Counted from the first letter of the stretch, positions 46,912 through 56,859 are shown. The stretch: 64,000 nucleotides of DNA from Leuconostoc mesenteroides subsp. mesenteroides (GCA_009676745.1 CP046062.1:853501-917500), one strand, 5' to 3'. Made by a program: numbers and translations. The notes: generated by a model from the sequence alone, not told the origin.

Positions 46912-47571
46912 TTAATTCTTGAATAATAACAAGAAAACAATAAACATAATAATGCTAGAGCCAAATAGTGCGAAGGTACCAAATATGCTAGAAAGAATAG
47001 CAGAAGAGAAGGCGCCAACCATGAAAAAAACAACTAATATTGAAAAAACCCACGCATTATGAAGAAAAATATGATCACGATTAATAAAATATTTTACGAG
47101 ATTGGTGCCCACATTGCGTAAATTACCAGTTGACATTACGCTTGTGAAAGGTAAACCACGTAATTTTGGAAATGAGTCTAGTTGCATGGCTAATAGAAAG
47201 GATAGTGCCGATATGATGACCGTACTAGCCAAGTGATGATTAAAGATACCAATCATTGCAATACCAATAAATTCAATTAAAATACTGTGTTGTTGTAAGG
47301 ATAATTTTCCGGCTGGGAAAAAATGATTTAATGCGGTATTAAATGCAGCCCCAAGCATGAAGAAAATGATTGGAATAACAAAAAATAATGTTGCTTCCCA
47401 ATGTCCTTTAGCAAGGTGGAATCCTGCTTGGATTATATTCCCAGTTTGTAAACTAGCAAATCGTTCATGGTGGTATTCAAATGTATACGAGTCGATAAAA
47501 CCCGAATTCATGACGAGCAGTAGACCAATACGCAATCTTTCTTGCATTGGATTTTTATTCTTCAATATCAT
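46912..47571 (-). CDS. DUF1275 (YoaK-like) membrane protein
   Basis: 219-residue membrane protein with six or so helices. The N-terminal NSGFIDSYTF and SLQTGNIIQAGF, and SVMSTGNLRNVG in the middle, are the DUF1275 signatures; function is unknown in the family. TTAGGAGACGTT precedes the ATG. Its stop lies just 10 bases from the -35 of the metQ operon promoter, with no terminator between, so some read-through into the T-box region is possible. Confidence 0.85.
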   Translation of the reverse strand: MILKNKNPMQERLRIGLLLVMNSGFIDSYTFEYHHERFASLQTGNIIQAGFHLAKGHWEATLFFVIPIIFFMLGAAFNTALNHFFPAGKLSLQQHSILIEFIGIAMIGIFNHHLASTVIISALSFLLAMQLDSFPKLRGLPFTSVMSTGNLRNVGTNLVKYFINRDHIFLHNAWVFSILVVFFMVGAFSSAILSSIFGTFALFGSSIIMFIVFLLLFKN

Positions 47572-47667
47572 AACGTCTCCTAAAAAATATTATTTTAACA
47601 CGACTGATTTGCTAATACTAGTAAAAAATAGATATACTGATACTACCATTAGGAGAGGGGAAATTTA

Positions 47668-49509
47668 TTGAGAAAATTGAGAATAGCATTATTCACATTT
47701 TTATTTGCTATGATGGGTAGTTTAACTGTTTCCGCAGACAGTAATTATCGTATTACTGATTTGGATGAGGTTGTACGAATTAATACCAATGGGGATGCGC
47801 ATATTACTAAACAGGTTACTTACCATTTTGATGAGAAGATGAACGGGGTTTACTTGAAGGAATCACTTAAGCAAGGCACTCATTCACAACCGTTACAGTG
47901 GGGAGGATTAACTTCAATTGAGGTTAGCCATAATAATGGAAAAAAACAGCCTCTTTTACCTCGTCAGGGTGACAGTAGTTATGGTTATGTTGAAACAAAA
48001 ACGAGTCAGCAAGTTCAAGAAAAAATATATTATCCGGTCCAAGAAAATGATCAGTTGACAATGTTTTATCATTACACTTTAAAAGATGTCGTGGTAAATT
48101 GGGATGATGTGGCTGAAATGAACTGGATACCTGTAGGAACTAGAGATGTTGCCATCGAAAAAATACGTTTGAATTTTGTACTGCCTAATCAACCAGCATC
48201 AACCTTAAAGGCTTGGGCGCATGGTCGTTCGGTGGGAAATATTCTTGTGAATAAGAAACAGGCGAAAATAACGGTTAACAGTGAGAATATTGACCCTGAT
48301 GATACTGTTGAGGTTCATACCTATTTTGATACAAGTCAAACGCCACTGAATACGAATAAACAGTCAGGGAATCGTGCTAGTTATATTCAAAGGCAAGAGA
48401 GAGCCATTGTGTCAAAAAATAAACGATCCCTGCAGATAAAGAAAGTAATTGGATTCATTGTTTCTCCAATTGTTATTTTGATACTTGTACTCATTAGTAT
48501 GTTGAAGAATAGCCAACGAAGAAGGTTATTACGCAGCGCGCGACAAAAGAGTGGTGTAACTGGTGACATTATCCATATTTTTGATATACCAAATGATGTT
48601 GGACCAGCTTTGGTTAGTGAGCGGATTGCTAAATCGGTTACAAATACGAAACTTATTATTGCAACACTACTCGATTTGATTGCTCGTCGTAAAATTACAA
48701 TGACCTATAACGATATTCAAAATCAAGATGACATAACCTATTCCGTTTTGGATGAAACGAATTTACAGCCATTTGAAATAGTTTTCATCAATATGATTTT
48801 TGGTAAGTATCGTAAATCAGTTGTACATGCTGAATTTAAGCAATCAGAATCAGGGGTATCAAATCGGATTAAAAAAGAAATCAATTCATTTACGAAAGCA
48901 ATAAAGCAAGCAGAAAAGCAGGACGCTATAATTGACCATGTTCTGACTAACAAAATAAAAAGTCAGCAACTTTTTCTAACGTTATCCTTAATTATTAGTA
49001 CAATAATATCAACATTTTTATTAGGTATTTTTGCCTATAGTACAAAAGTATGGTCCATGTGGTATGTTAGTTTTACCGAAATTATTGTTGTCATAACAGT
49101 GCTTATTTTTAGCACTAGACCAGCCATATTTTATAAAGTTCCCGATGGCTTTCAGGAAAAATGGCAGTGGGATGGATTTGCTAAAATGTTACACGATATT
49201 GCTCATTTAGAGAATAAGACGGTTTTAGACGTACAACTTTGGGATAAGTTATTGGCCTATGCTGTCATATTTGGCGAAGCAAAAAAAGTCGCAAAACAAA
49301 TGAAAGTTTGGTCACAAAAGGTTAATACAGATGATTCTATAATTTTTATTCCAATCATGTTATACGGTGCTGACTGGAGTGAGAGTTTGATTTATCATAT
49401 TGAAAATGACGGTGCATTTCACGTCGATGATAATGTGAACGGCACTGGTGGAGGATTTTCCGTTGGCTCATCAGGCGGTGCTGGTGGTGGCAGCGATGGT
49501 GCTTTCTAA
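47668..49509 (+). CDS. DUF2207 exported membrane protein
   Basis: 613-residue protein of the DUF2207 family. A signal peptide (residues 1-24, LFTFLFAMMGSLTVSADS) leads to an extracellular beta-rich domain to about 260, a helix near 262-282 (VIGFIVSPIVILILVLISML), a cytoplasmic domain, a helix pair near 430-480, and a glycine/serine-rich tail (GGGFSVGSSGGAGGGS). This is the common DUF2207 layout; no enzyme activity is known. The TTG start at 47668 is supported by AGGAGAGGGG at 47651-47660. No operon partner. Confidence 0.87.
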   Translation: MRKLRIALFTFLFAMMGSLTVSADSNYRITDLDEVVRINTNGDAHITKQVTYHFDEKMNGVYLKESLKQGTHSQPLQWGGLTSIEVSHNNGKKQPLLPRQGDSSYGYVETKTSQQVQEKIYYPVQENDQLTMFYHYTLKDVVVNWDDVAEMNWIPVGTRDVAIEKIRLNFVLPNQPASTLKAWAHGRSVGNILVNKKQAKITVNSENIDPDDTVEVHTYFDTSQTPLNTNKQSGNRASYIQRQERAIVSKNKRSLQIKKVIGFIVSPIVILILVLISMLKNSQRRRLLRSARQKSGVTGDIIHIFDIPNDVGPALVSERIAKSVTNTKLIIATLLDLIARRKITMTYNDIQNQDDITYSVLDETNLQPFEIVFINMIFGKYRKSVVHAEFKQSESGVSNRIKKEINSFTKAIKQAEKQDAIIDHVLTNKIKSQQLFLTLSLIISTIISTFLLGIFAYSTKVWSMWYVSFTEIIVVITVLIFSTRPAIFYKVPDGFQEKWQWDGFAKMLHDIAHLENKTVLDVQLWDKLLAYAVIFGEAKKVAKQMKVWSQKVNTDDSIIFIPIMLYGADWSESLIYHIENDGAFHVDDNVNGTGGGFSVGSSGGAGGGSDGAF

Positions 49510-49582
49510 AATGATAAAATTTCCGCATAAAAATGACACGTACTTAGAAAAATTTGTTATACTATATCCATAAGTTAATTTC

Positions 49583-49726
49583 TGAGGGAGTAACTGACGG
49601 AATGATCGTGGCTGAATCGTCAAAGCAAAACAGCAATGTTTTATATCGCGCTTTATTGCGCCGGTTTAGCATTAAACAGTGAGACTCATGTAAACACACT
49701 TTTATTTGTGTTTACATGAGTTTTTT
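49583..49726 (+). promoter_or_regulatory. yybP-ykoY (Mn2+) riboswitch with terminator
   Basis: TGAG at 49583-49586 pairs with CTCA at 49685-49688 to close a multihelix element starting GGGAGTAACTGACGG, the L1 core of the yybP-ykoY class, and ending CAGTGAGACTCA. The CTCA arm is also the start of a 15-bp terminator (ACTCATGTAAACACA at 49684, complement at 49707-49721, T-run). Metal binding that locks the closing stem would therefore block termination: an ON switch, as known for this class. TATACT at 49558-49563 is the probable -10. The gene controlled is a P-type cation ATPase, a standard target of Mn riboswitches in Lactococcus. Confidence 0.78.
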
Positions 49727-49780
49727 CTTTTGTTGGTAAAAACTTAGGGATTTATTTGAAAGAATAAGGAGATATTCAAC

Positions 49781-52444
49781 ATGGCAGATAAGCCACTCTA
49801 TAATCAAGATAGCACCGAAGTGTTATCTCATCTGCAGACGGATGCTAGTCAAGGGCTTTCGAGTCCTGAAGCGAATAAGCGTCTTGAGCAAAATGGCGCT
49901 AATCAATTGAATGAAGCTAAGTCAACAAATTTAGTCCAAAAATTTATCAATCAGTTTAAGGACTTTATGATTGGTATTCTATTGGCCGCCGCCATCGTTG
50001 CCGCATTTACTGGAGAAGTGGTTGATGCAATTTTCATTTTAGCTATTGTCATTATTAATGCCATTTTTGGTGTTTTCCAAGAAGCTAAAGCTGAGGATGC
50101 AATTAATGCCTTAAAAGAAATGTCGACACCAAATGCTAATGTAATTCGTGATGGTAAAGAAACTACAATTAAGTCCACGGAATTAGTAGTCGGTGATATT
50201 GTCCGTTTGGAAGCTGGAGATATTGTACCAGCCGATGTACGTTTAATTGAATCTGCGTCCTTACAGATTGAAGAGGCATCATTGACAGGTGAATCTGTGC
50301 CAATCAATAAGCGTGCGGACACACTGCAAGAGACAGATTTGCCCCTTGGTGATCGTACAAATCTGGGATTCATGAATACGAATGTGACTTATGGCCGTGG
50401 TGTTGGTATCGTTACAGGTACTGGTATGCAAACTGAGATGGGTCATATTGCAGGCATGTTAGAATCAACGGATGAAACTAAGACACCATTGCAAGCAAAC
50501 TTGGCTAAGTTAGGACAAGTGTTAACTTATTTGATTCTTGGTATTGCTGTGGTTACTTTCATCGTTGGTCTAGTACGTGGTAAGGAAACAATTATTGATA
50601 TGTTGTTGACATCCATTTCTCTAGCGGTGGCAGCAATTCCAGAAGGCTTACCAGCCATTGTCACAATTACCTTAGCACTAGGAACAACGCGTATGGCTTC
50701 TCGTCATGCACTGGTTCGTAAACTACCAGCGGTAGAAACATTAGGTTCTACAGATATTATCGGTTCTGATAAAACAGGCACCTTGACACAAAACAAGATG
50801 ACAGTGGAAAAATTAGTTGTCAATGCTGAAATTTCTGATGCTGCTACTACCAAAGAATTGACGGGAACCTACGCTCGCTTGGCAGATATTCTAGCTTTGA
50901 ACAATGATACAAAGCGAACTGAAAATGGTTTTATCGGTGATCCAACAGAAACAGCGTTGATTGCTTTTAATGAAAACCATGGCCGTGATTTAGATAGGTT
51001 GTTTACAGAAATGCCACGTGTGGCTGAAATACCGTTCGATTCAGAACGGAAGTTAATGTCAACGGTTCATCCGGCACCAACTGGGTACCTGATAACCGTC
51101 AAAGGTGCACCTGATGAATTACTTAAGCGTGCGACACGAATTGAGATTAATGGTGAAATTAAACCATTGTCTGATGATATTCGAGAAAAACTTTTGTCGA
51201 TTAACTCAGAGTTAGCGACGCAAGCTCTTCGTGTACTTGGTTTTGCTTATAAGTCAGTTGACAAGATACCTGATAATTTGGATACAGAAACGGTTGAACA
51301 GGAATTAGTATTTACAGGGTTCGTTGGTATGATTGATCCTGAACGTCCTGAAGTGGCACAAGCCGTTGCCGAAGCTAAGGCAGCTGGCATTCGTCCAATG
51401 ATGATTACTGGCGACCATCGAGATACAGCCGCAGCTATTGCTATTCGATTGGGTATATTGGATGAAGCAGATAAAGAAACAGCTGTCATCTCAGGATCCG
51501 ATTTAGATGCGATGAGTGAAGAGCAATTTGCACAAAATGTTGATAAGTATAATGTTTATGCACGAGTAGCACCTGAGCATAAAGTTAAAATTGTTAATGC
51601 TTGGCAAAAGAAGGGCAAAGTCGTTGCCATGACAGGTGACGGTGTTAATGATGCCCCAGCCTTGAAGACAGCTGATATTGGTATTGCCATGGGTATTACT
51701 GGTACAGAAGTATCCAAGGGTGCTTCTGACATGGTTTTGGCTGATGATAACTTTGCTACAATTGTTCATGCCGTTGAAGAAGGACGTAAGGTTTTTGCCA
51801 ACATACAAAAAGCTTTGCAATACTTATTGGCCTCAAACTTAGCTGAAGTCATTGCAATTTTCGTTATGACATTGCTGGGCTGGAATATATTGGCACCAAT
51901 CATGATTTTGTGGATTAACTTAGTGACAGACACTTTACCAGCTATTGCATTGGGTATTGAACCGGCTGAAAAAGGTATTATGAAGAATAAGCCTAGAGGC
52001 CGTGGTGCTAGCTTCTTATCAGGTGGTGTTGGACCAGCAATTATTTGGCAAGGTATATTGCAAGCTGTGATTGTGCTAAGTGTTTATGGTTTTGCGCTGG
52101 CAGCTCCTGTTCATCCGGAAGTACATTTGGCGCACCAAGATGCCTTGACGATGGCCTTTATGACACTTGGCTTAATGCAAATGTTTAATGCCATTAACGT
52201 TAAATCTGTCTATGGCTCTATGATTGGACCGCAAGCTTTCCAAAATAAAATGTTTAACTGGGCATTGTTAGGATCTGTCTTAGTAATGGCTGCGGTTGTT
52301 GTTATTCCAGGTTTGAATCCGCTTTTCCACGTCTCGCATTTGGATGGCTATCAGTGGGCTATTGTATTAGTGGCTGGAATGAGTATCATTGTCATCGTAG
52401 AACTGGTAAAATTGATACAAAGATCAATTTTCAAAAAAGGATAA
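49781..52444 (+). CDS. P-type cation-transporting ATPase, probable Mn2+/Ca2+ exporter
   Basis: 887-residue P2-type ATPase. The phosphorylated aspartate is Asp330 in SDKTGTLT; TGES lies in the actuator domain near residue 170; the helix M4 motif is AAIPEGLPAIV; TGDGVNDAPAL forms the hinge. Helices number ten. The PEGLP and M6 LWINLVTDTLPA motifs are of the Ca/Mn group (SERCA/PMR1, YoaB, CaxP). The upstream Mn-type riboswitch implies that manganese excess turns it on, so export of Mn2+ is the favoured role. AAGGAGATATT precedes the ATG. Confidence 0.92.
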   Translation: MADKPLYNQDSTEVLSHLQTDASQGLSSPEANKRLEQNGANQLNEAKSTNLVQKFINQFKDFMIGILLAAAIVAAFTGEVVDAIFILAIVIINAIFGVFQEAKAEDAINALKEMSTPNANVIRDGKETTIKSTELVVGDIVRLEAGDIVPADVRLIESASLQIEEASLTGESVPINKRADTLQETDLPLGDRTNLGFMNTNVTYGRGVGIVTGTGMQTEMGHIAGMLESTDETKTPLQANLAKLGQVLTYLILGIAVVTFIVGLVRGKETIIDMLLTSISLAVAAIPEGLPAIVTITLALGTTRMASRHALVRKLPAVETLGSTDIIGSDKTGTLTQNKMTVEKLVVNAEISDAATTKELTGTYARLADILALNNDTKRTENGFIGDPTETALIAFNENHGRDLDRLFTEMPRVAEIPFDSERKLMSTVHPAPTGYLITVKGAPDELLKRATRIEINGEIKPLSDDIREKLLSINSELATQALRVLGFAYKSVDKIPDNLDTETVEQELVFTGFVGMIDPERPEVAQAVAEAKAAGIRPMMITGDHRDTAAAIAIRLGILDEADKETAVISGSDLDAMSEEQFAQNVDKYNVYARVAPEHKVKIVNAWQKKGKVVAMTGDGVNDAPALKTADIGIAMGITGTEVSKGASDMVLADDNFATIVHAVEEGRKVFANIQKALQYLLASNLAEVIAIFVMTLLGWNILAPIMILWINLVTDTLPAIALGIEPAEKGIMKNKPRGRGASFLSGGVGPAIIWQGILQAVIVLSVYGFALAAPVHPEVHLAHQDALTMAFMTLGLMQMFNAINVKSVYGSMIGPQAFQNKMFNWALLGSVLVMAAVVVIPGLNPLFHVSHLDGYQWAIVLVAGMSIIVIVELVKLIQRSIFKKG

Positions 52445-52449
52445 AAACA

Positions 52450-52896
52450 TTGGCAAAATTCAACCCCAAACAAGCACAAGTTTACGTACAAACATTGCAA
52501 GAAGTATTAACAATAACGCAAGACACAGCTGATCGTGTAGCACCATTTTTTACAAAGTTAGATGATGCAAAGGAAGCAAATGCCGTTGCGGATATTCCTG
52601 CACCAGAATTTGCTGAAATCAAAGCAGAATTTGAAGACGCTGTAGCAGCGTATCAAAAAAATGCTCAGATTTTAAATACTGTTCAAGCACCAGTTCGTTT
52701 GTTGGGTCTGCACAAGTCATTGGCCAAAAATTATAGTGCCTATGCTGAAGCAACCGATATGATGAGCAAAGCATTAAATGTTGCCGATCAGGCGGTAGAT
52801 GATGCATTATATGTTAAATCAGAAGAAGACCAAGAACTTTATCTTGGTAAAATACAAGCAAATGTCTCAAAAATTATGATGGGCGCCGGTCGTTAA
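52450..52896 (+). CDS. Small helical protein co-transcribed with the cation ATPase
   Basis: 148-residue soluble, alpha-helical protein starting at TTG 52450 (MAKFNPKQAQVYVQ), five bases after the ATPase stop, with AAAAAAGG inside the ATPase gene end. Residues 10-145 show heptad-like spacing of Leu/Val/Ala with many Asp/Glu/Lys, and no cysteine or metal cluster motif. I do not recognise a family. Sharing the riboswitch-controlled transcript suggests involvement in metal stress, but this is inference from position only. An ATG reading from 52354 overlaps the ATPase and is not credible. Confidence 0.75.
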   Translation: MAKFNPKQAQVYVQTLQEVLTITQDTADRVAPFFTKLDDAKEANAVADIPAPEFAEIKAEFEDAVAAYQKNAQILNTVQAPVRLLGLHKSLAKNYSAYAEATDMMSKALNVADQAVDDALYVKSEEDQELYLGKIQANVSKIMMGAGR

Positions 52897-52926
52897 GAAC
52901 GGTAACTTGTTATAATGTAAGGTTCG

Positions 52927-52964
52927 AAAAACGAGTAACTTATTCAGTAAGTTACTCGTTTTTT
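52927..52964. terminator. Bidirectional terminator after the ATPase operon
   Basis: 16-base perfect stem AAAAACGAGTAACTTA (52927-52942) and complement (52948-52963), five-base loop; shared with the convergent glycosyltransferase gene, whose stop begins at 52965. Confidence 0.92.
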
Positions 52965-53943
52965 ATGACATGAATTTTTTAAGTGTTTGCTTTGTGAAAT
53001 AACCATTCTCTAGCTTTTTGGTTAAAGGCATAATATTTTTTTGCCAATGGGCATATTGTTTTTCCGATATCGAAGAAACTTTCTCAAGATCAGACAAGGA
53101 TTCAATAACAAACCCTATGTTGTATTGAAGGATTAAATGACCGATTGCACTCTGATTCCAAGCGATTAATGGCAATCCGGCTCGTAAATATAAGCTAGCT
53201 TTGTGTGGTGCATTGAAACGTGTGTAGGTTTGGTATGTTTTGTCCTCGAAATCATTATCCCATAATAAGCCGAAACCATCATGAAAAGCAGATAAAATAC
53301 TGGTGGGGTCGAAATTTTCACGATAGTTAATGCTGGACGGAAAGGTCACGTCAGCCCAACGTTTTGGTTTTGAACCAAAAAGATCCATTTTAGGACCAGT
53401 ATAATGTTTAAGCCACGGAGATTTTTGAAAAGTGCCCGCAAAGTTAATTTTATGACTAAAGGCAGCTATTTTAGTCCCATTGCCTAAGTAATCAAAAAAA
53501 GGTTGAATAATGGCAGGTACGAGAACACCTAATTTCTTAAGTTCATCATACATTGCTTGTGAGTGAACAATAATAGTATCATAACCATTTAATACATTCA
53601 GTTCCCAAGGTGTTGTTTTATGCAAGCGTAAGGGTTCAATATCATGAATCAATAATGCGCTCTGTACGTGATGTTGATTCAAGGCTGTGATAAAGTCAAT
53701 TTCAAAATCAGCGCTCATATAAGTTGGGAATTGGTGGATAACTTGATCACCGGGCGCCACCATATTTAGCCATGCTTGAATCTTTTGCTGGCGTGTTTCG
53801 CTGTCAAAACGACTATCGTTATAGCGTTCTAAAGGTAAAACTTCCCAACCAGTTGCAGCTGCAATGGTTGCGTAGTCCGCTTTGGCCTTTAAGGCACCTG
53901 GTGGCATCCAAGGTTCTATTGTATGAGTTATAAAGTTTGTCAT
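52963..53943 (-). CDS. Glycosyltransferase, Gtf3/galactofuranosyltransferase-like
   Basis: 326-residue GT-B enzyme resembling lactobacillar proteins annotated beta-1,6-galactofuranosyltransferase and the Gtf3/Nss glucosyltransferases (GT113) that extend O-glycans on serine-rich surface proteins. Visible marks: DQVIHQFPTYMS near residues 65-75, LIHDIEPLR, the KINFAGTFQKSPWL acceptor-domain junction and FNAPHKASLYLRAGLPLI for donor binding. It stands alone with no secA2, polymer or surface-protein genes next to it, so the acceptor is unknown. No ribosome site of note before the ATG. Confidence 0.75.
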   Translation of the reverse strand: MTNFITHTIEPWMPPGALKAKADYATIAAATGWEVLPLERYNDSRFDSETRQQKIQAWLNMVAPGDQVIHQFPTYMSADFEIDFITALNQHHVQSALLIHDIEPLRLHKTTPWELNVLNGYDTIIVHSQAMYDELKKLGVLVPAIIQPFFDYLGNGTKIAAFSHKINFAGTFQKSPWLKHYTGPKMDLFGSKPKRWADVTFPSSINYRENFDPTSILSAFHDGFGLLWDNDFEDKTYQTYTRFNAPHKASLYLRAGLPLIAWNQSAIGHLILQYNIGFVIESLSDLEKVSSISEKQYAHWQKNIMPLTKKLENGYFTKQTLKKFMS

Positions 53944-54116
53944 AGTACGATTATATCAAAATCCGAACGTTTTTAAATTGTTTTTATCAAAAAGCGAACT
54001 ATAAAATAACAAAATATTTAATATTCGGATATAAAACATACTTTTAACCAAATTTTAAGAAAATAACTTCTTAAAAAACGGATAATAAGAGGATAAAGAA
54101 TATTTGGAGAAAAAAT

Positions 54117-55172
54117 ATGCAACGTTCAGCAAAAATTGGTATTGGTGTAGCAGCAGTAGTCGTTATCGGTGGTGGTATTTATGCCGCAACCCAAAAGTCT
54201 TCTACTAAAAGTACAGGATACGCTGTGGCTTTGGTGACTGATGGTGGCGGTATTGATGACCGATCATTTAACCAATCAGCATGGGAGGGGTTGAAAGCTT
54301 ACGGAAAGGCTAACAGCCTCGAACAAGGTAAAGGTGGCTATAACTATTTCTTAAGTTCAGATACTTCGGATATAAAAACGAATTTCCAAACTGCCGTTAA
54401 GGGTGGTTACAAATTAGTGTATGGTGTGGGATTCGTAGCTGCGCCTGCTCTTACAAGTGTTTCCAAGGCCAATCCTAAGACTAATTTTGCTATTATTGAT
54501 TCAGTCGTAAATAACAAAAACGTAGCTTCATTGCTCTTCAAGTCAGAACAGTCATCCTATTTGGCAGGTGTTGCTGCGGCAAAACAAACAAAGTCAAAGA
54601 CTGTTGGTTTTGTTGGTGGGATTCATAGTGATACAATTGATACTTTTGAAGCTGGTTTTAAAGCCGGTGTAAAAGACACAGACAGTAGTATTAAGGTCCT
54701 TACGCAGTACACAGATTCATTTTCAGATGCAGCCAAAGGAAAGACGATTGCGGCTTCAATGGTTGCAAATGGTGCTGATGTGATTTTCCAAGCTGCCGGT
54801 GGTGCGGGTAATGGTGTATTTGCCGAAGCTAAAGCTGAAAACCAAAAGTTAGCTGCAAATGCAGATAAAAAGGTTTGGGTAATCGGCGTTGATCGTGACC
54901 AAAAAACTGATGGTAACTATAAAGACAAAGACGGTAAAACTTCTAACTTTACTTTAGTATCTGCAGTTAAGCGTGTTGATAGTGCAGTTGAAGATATCGC
55001 AAATAAGGCGAAAAACGATAAGTTCCCCGGCGGAAAGACCATTACATATGGACTGAAGCAAAAAGGGGTAAGTTTATCAAAGGATTCAGCTTCAGATGAT
55101 GTTTGGTCAGCAGTTCAAACGGCACAAAAGAAGATTATTAGTGGCAAAATTACTGTGCCAGTGCATCCTTAA
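54117..55172 (+). CDS. BMP/Med-family nucleoside-binding protein without lipobox
   Basis: 351-residue receptor of the PnrA/BmpA/Med family, which deliver purine nucleosides to ABC importers. VTDGGGIDDRSFNQSAWEGL at the start and VGFVGGIHSDTIDTFEAGF are the ligand-site signatures. The N-terminal helix IGVAAVVVIGGGIYAAT is not followed by a cysteine, and the protein contains none, so anchoring must be by the helix. TTTGGAGAAAA precedes the ATG. No permease or ATPase adjoins it; its transporter must be encoded elsewhere. A terminator follows, so it is monocistronic. Confidence 0.88.
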   Translation: MQRSAKIGIGVAAVVVIGGGIYAATQKSSTKSTGYAVALVTDGGGIDDRSFNQSAWEGLKAYGKANSLEQGKGGYNYFLSSDTSDIKTNFQTAVKGGYKLVYGVGFVAAPALTSVSKANPKTNFAIIDSVVNNKNVASLLFKSEQSSYLAGVAAAKQTKSKTVGFVGGIHSDTIDTFEAGFKAGVKDTDSSIKVLTQYTDSFSDAAKGKTIAASMVANGADVIFQAAGGAGNGVFAEAKAENQKLAANADKKVWVIGVDRDQKTDGNYKDKDGKTSNFTLVSAVKRVDSAVEDIANKAKNDKFPGGKTITYGLKQKGVSLSKDSASDDVWSAVQTAQKKIISGKITVPVHP

Positions 55173-55190
55173 AAAGGCATTACTTAAAGT

Positions 55191-55226
55191 AAAAAAATTA
55201 TCGATGGATAAGTCGATAATTTTTTT
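55191..55226 (+). terminator. Terminator after the BMP gene
   Basis: 14-base perfect stem AAAAAAATTATCGA (55191-55204) and complement (55213-55226), loop of 8, T-rich end. Confidence 0.85.
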
Positions 55227-55398
55227 GATTTGATATTGAATTCAAAAATAAAGAAGTGAGTTTCTGGCATATAGATTAATAACACAGCTGACAATGGTTT
55301 AACATTATGTTATCAACAAAATAACTGCATGTTATAATCAGGTGTTACATGTTTTTAGATTAAAAACTAACAATATCTGGTCTAACCATTCGTTTTTT

Positions 55399-55407
55399 TG
55401 TTATACT
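55399..55407 (+). promoter_or_regulatory. Extended -10 just before the first receptor-permease gene
   Basis: TG at 55399-55400, one base, TATACT at 55402-55407. Transcription would begin within a few bases of ATG 55417, leaving little or no leader. Confidence 0.5.
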
Positions 55408-55416
55408 AAATGTATT

Positions 55417-56859
55417 ATGAAAAAAATATGGATAATTCTCACAACGTTTGCAGTTAGTTTCATTGCAATGACTTCTGTAACAACAGTCAGCGCAGCGAAG
55501 CCAAACTACACTATCACAACAGATGCAACATACCCACCGTTTGATTTTCAAGATAGCAATAATCAATATACAGGTATTGATCAGGAAATTTTGAAAACTA
55601 TTGCCAAACGTGAAGGGTTTACGTATACATTAAAACCTATGAGCTTCAATGCGGCAACACAATCAGTTACATCAGGTCAAGCTGATGGTATTATTGCTGG
55701 TATGTCAATTACTGACGAACGAAAAGAAGTGTTTGACTTTGGCACACCTTATTATAAATCAGGGATTGCATGGGCTGTGAAAAAGGGATCGAATATTAAA
55801 TCACTCAATGATTTAAAAGGAAAAACCGTTGCCTTAAAGACAGGAACTGCCGGTGCTGACTATGCATTATCAGTTCAAAAACAATATGGTTTCAAAGTCA
55901 CTTATTTTAATGATTCAGATACTTTATATAATGATGTTGTAAATGACAATGCACAGGCAACATTTGGCGATTTGCCAGTGTTACAATACAGTATTAAAAA
56001 CGGCACAAAATTGAAAGTTATGAATGCAAATTCACCATACGAAGCAGGATGGTATGGATTTGGCGTTAAAAAGGGCCAAAACAAACAACTTTTAGCTTCT
56101 TTTAATCAAGGATATGCATCAATTAAAAAAGACGGTACATATGACAAAATTATCAAAAAATATCTTGGTGCACCTGCATCAGATTTCACTGGTAAAAAGT
56201 CGGATAACAACTCAGTATTAGGTATCCTAAAAGCAAACAACGGGGCGTTCATGCGTGGTTTGTGGCAAACATTGTTGTTAACCGTTCTAGGTATTATCCT
56301 GGCGTCCATTTGGGGCATAATTCTAGGCATCATGGGCGTTAGTCAGAACAGTGCAGTTCGTGGTTTATCAACAACACTGATTTATATTTTCCGAGGCTTG
56401 CCATTGATGGTGTTGGCATTCTTTATTTATATTGGTTTACCAGGAGTGATTGGGACAAAGATACCAGCGTTTACAGCAGGGTTAATTACGTTAATTTTAA
56501 ATGAGGGTGCTTATACAGGTGCCTTTGTACGAGGTGGCTTTGAAGCTGTTGATAAAGGTCAGATGGAAGCAGCACGAAGTCTAGGGTTCACCTATAAACG
56601 TGCAATGCGTAAGGTCATCATGCCACAGGGATTGAAGATTATGGTACCAAGTTTCGTTAACCAATTTATCATTACGTTGAAGGATACCTCGATCTTGTCA
56701 GCCATTGGTATTTTAGAGTTAACACAAACTGGCACGTTGATAGTGTCACGTAATTCGCAAGGTTTCCGAGTGTGGGCTATCGTGGCTGTGATATACTTAA
56801 TCGTTATTACATTGCTCACATGGTTGAGTAATTGGGTAGAAAAGAGGACACGTGCATGA
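55417..56859 (+). CDS. Fused amino-acid-binding protein and ABC permease (GlnP type), copy 1
   Basis: 480-residue fusion. Signal peptide 1-26 (ending VTTVSA), a PBP2-type receptor domain about 28-250 ([31 protein letters not shown]) and a His/Glu/Gln permease domain about 270-480 with the EAA-type loop [17 protein letters not shown]. Such fusions (Lactococcus GlnP) import glutamine, glutamate or related polar amino acids. The start is ATG 55417, not 55342: the signal peptide begins here, though no ribosome site precedes it. ATG of the ATPase overlaps the stop (ATGA). DNA 56212-56846 is almost identical to 58476-59110 in copy 2. Confidence 0.9.
   Translation: MKKIWIILTTFAVSFIAMTSVTTVSAAKPNYTITTDATYPPFDFQDSNNQYTGIDQEILKTIAKREGFTYTLKPMSFNAATQSVTSGQADGIIAGMSITDERKEVFDFGTPYYKSGIAWAVKKGSNIKSLNDLKGKTVALKTGTAGADYALSVQKQYGFKVTYFNDSDTLYNDVVNDNAQATFGDLPVLQYSIKNGTKLKVMNANSPYEAGWYGFGVKKGQNKQLLASFNQGYASIKKDGTYDKIIKKYLGAPASDFTGKKSDNNSVLGILKANNGAFMRGLWQTLLLTVLGIILASIWGIILGIMGVSQNSAVRGLSTTLIYIFRGLPLMVLAFFIYIGLPGVIGTKIPAFTAGLITLILNEGAYTGAFVRGGFEAVDKGQMEAARSLGFTYKRAMRKVIMPQGLKIMVPSFVNQFIITLKDTSILSAIGILELTQTGTLIVSRNSQGFRVWAIVAVIYLIVITLLTWLSNWVEKRTRA
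56212..56846 (+). repeat. Near-identical ~635-bp direct repeat, copy A
   Basis: Spans the permease domain of the first fusion gene. Its partner is 58476-59110, offset 2264 bp. By eye the first ~415 bases are identical and about half a dozen substitutions occur in the rest; similarity falls off sharply on the 5' side inside the linker. Confidence 0.9.
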
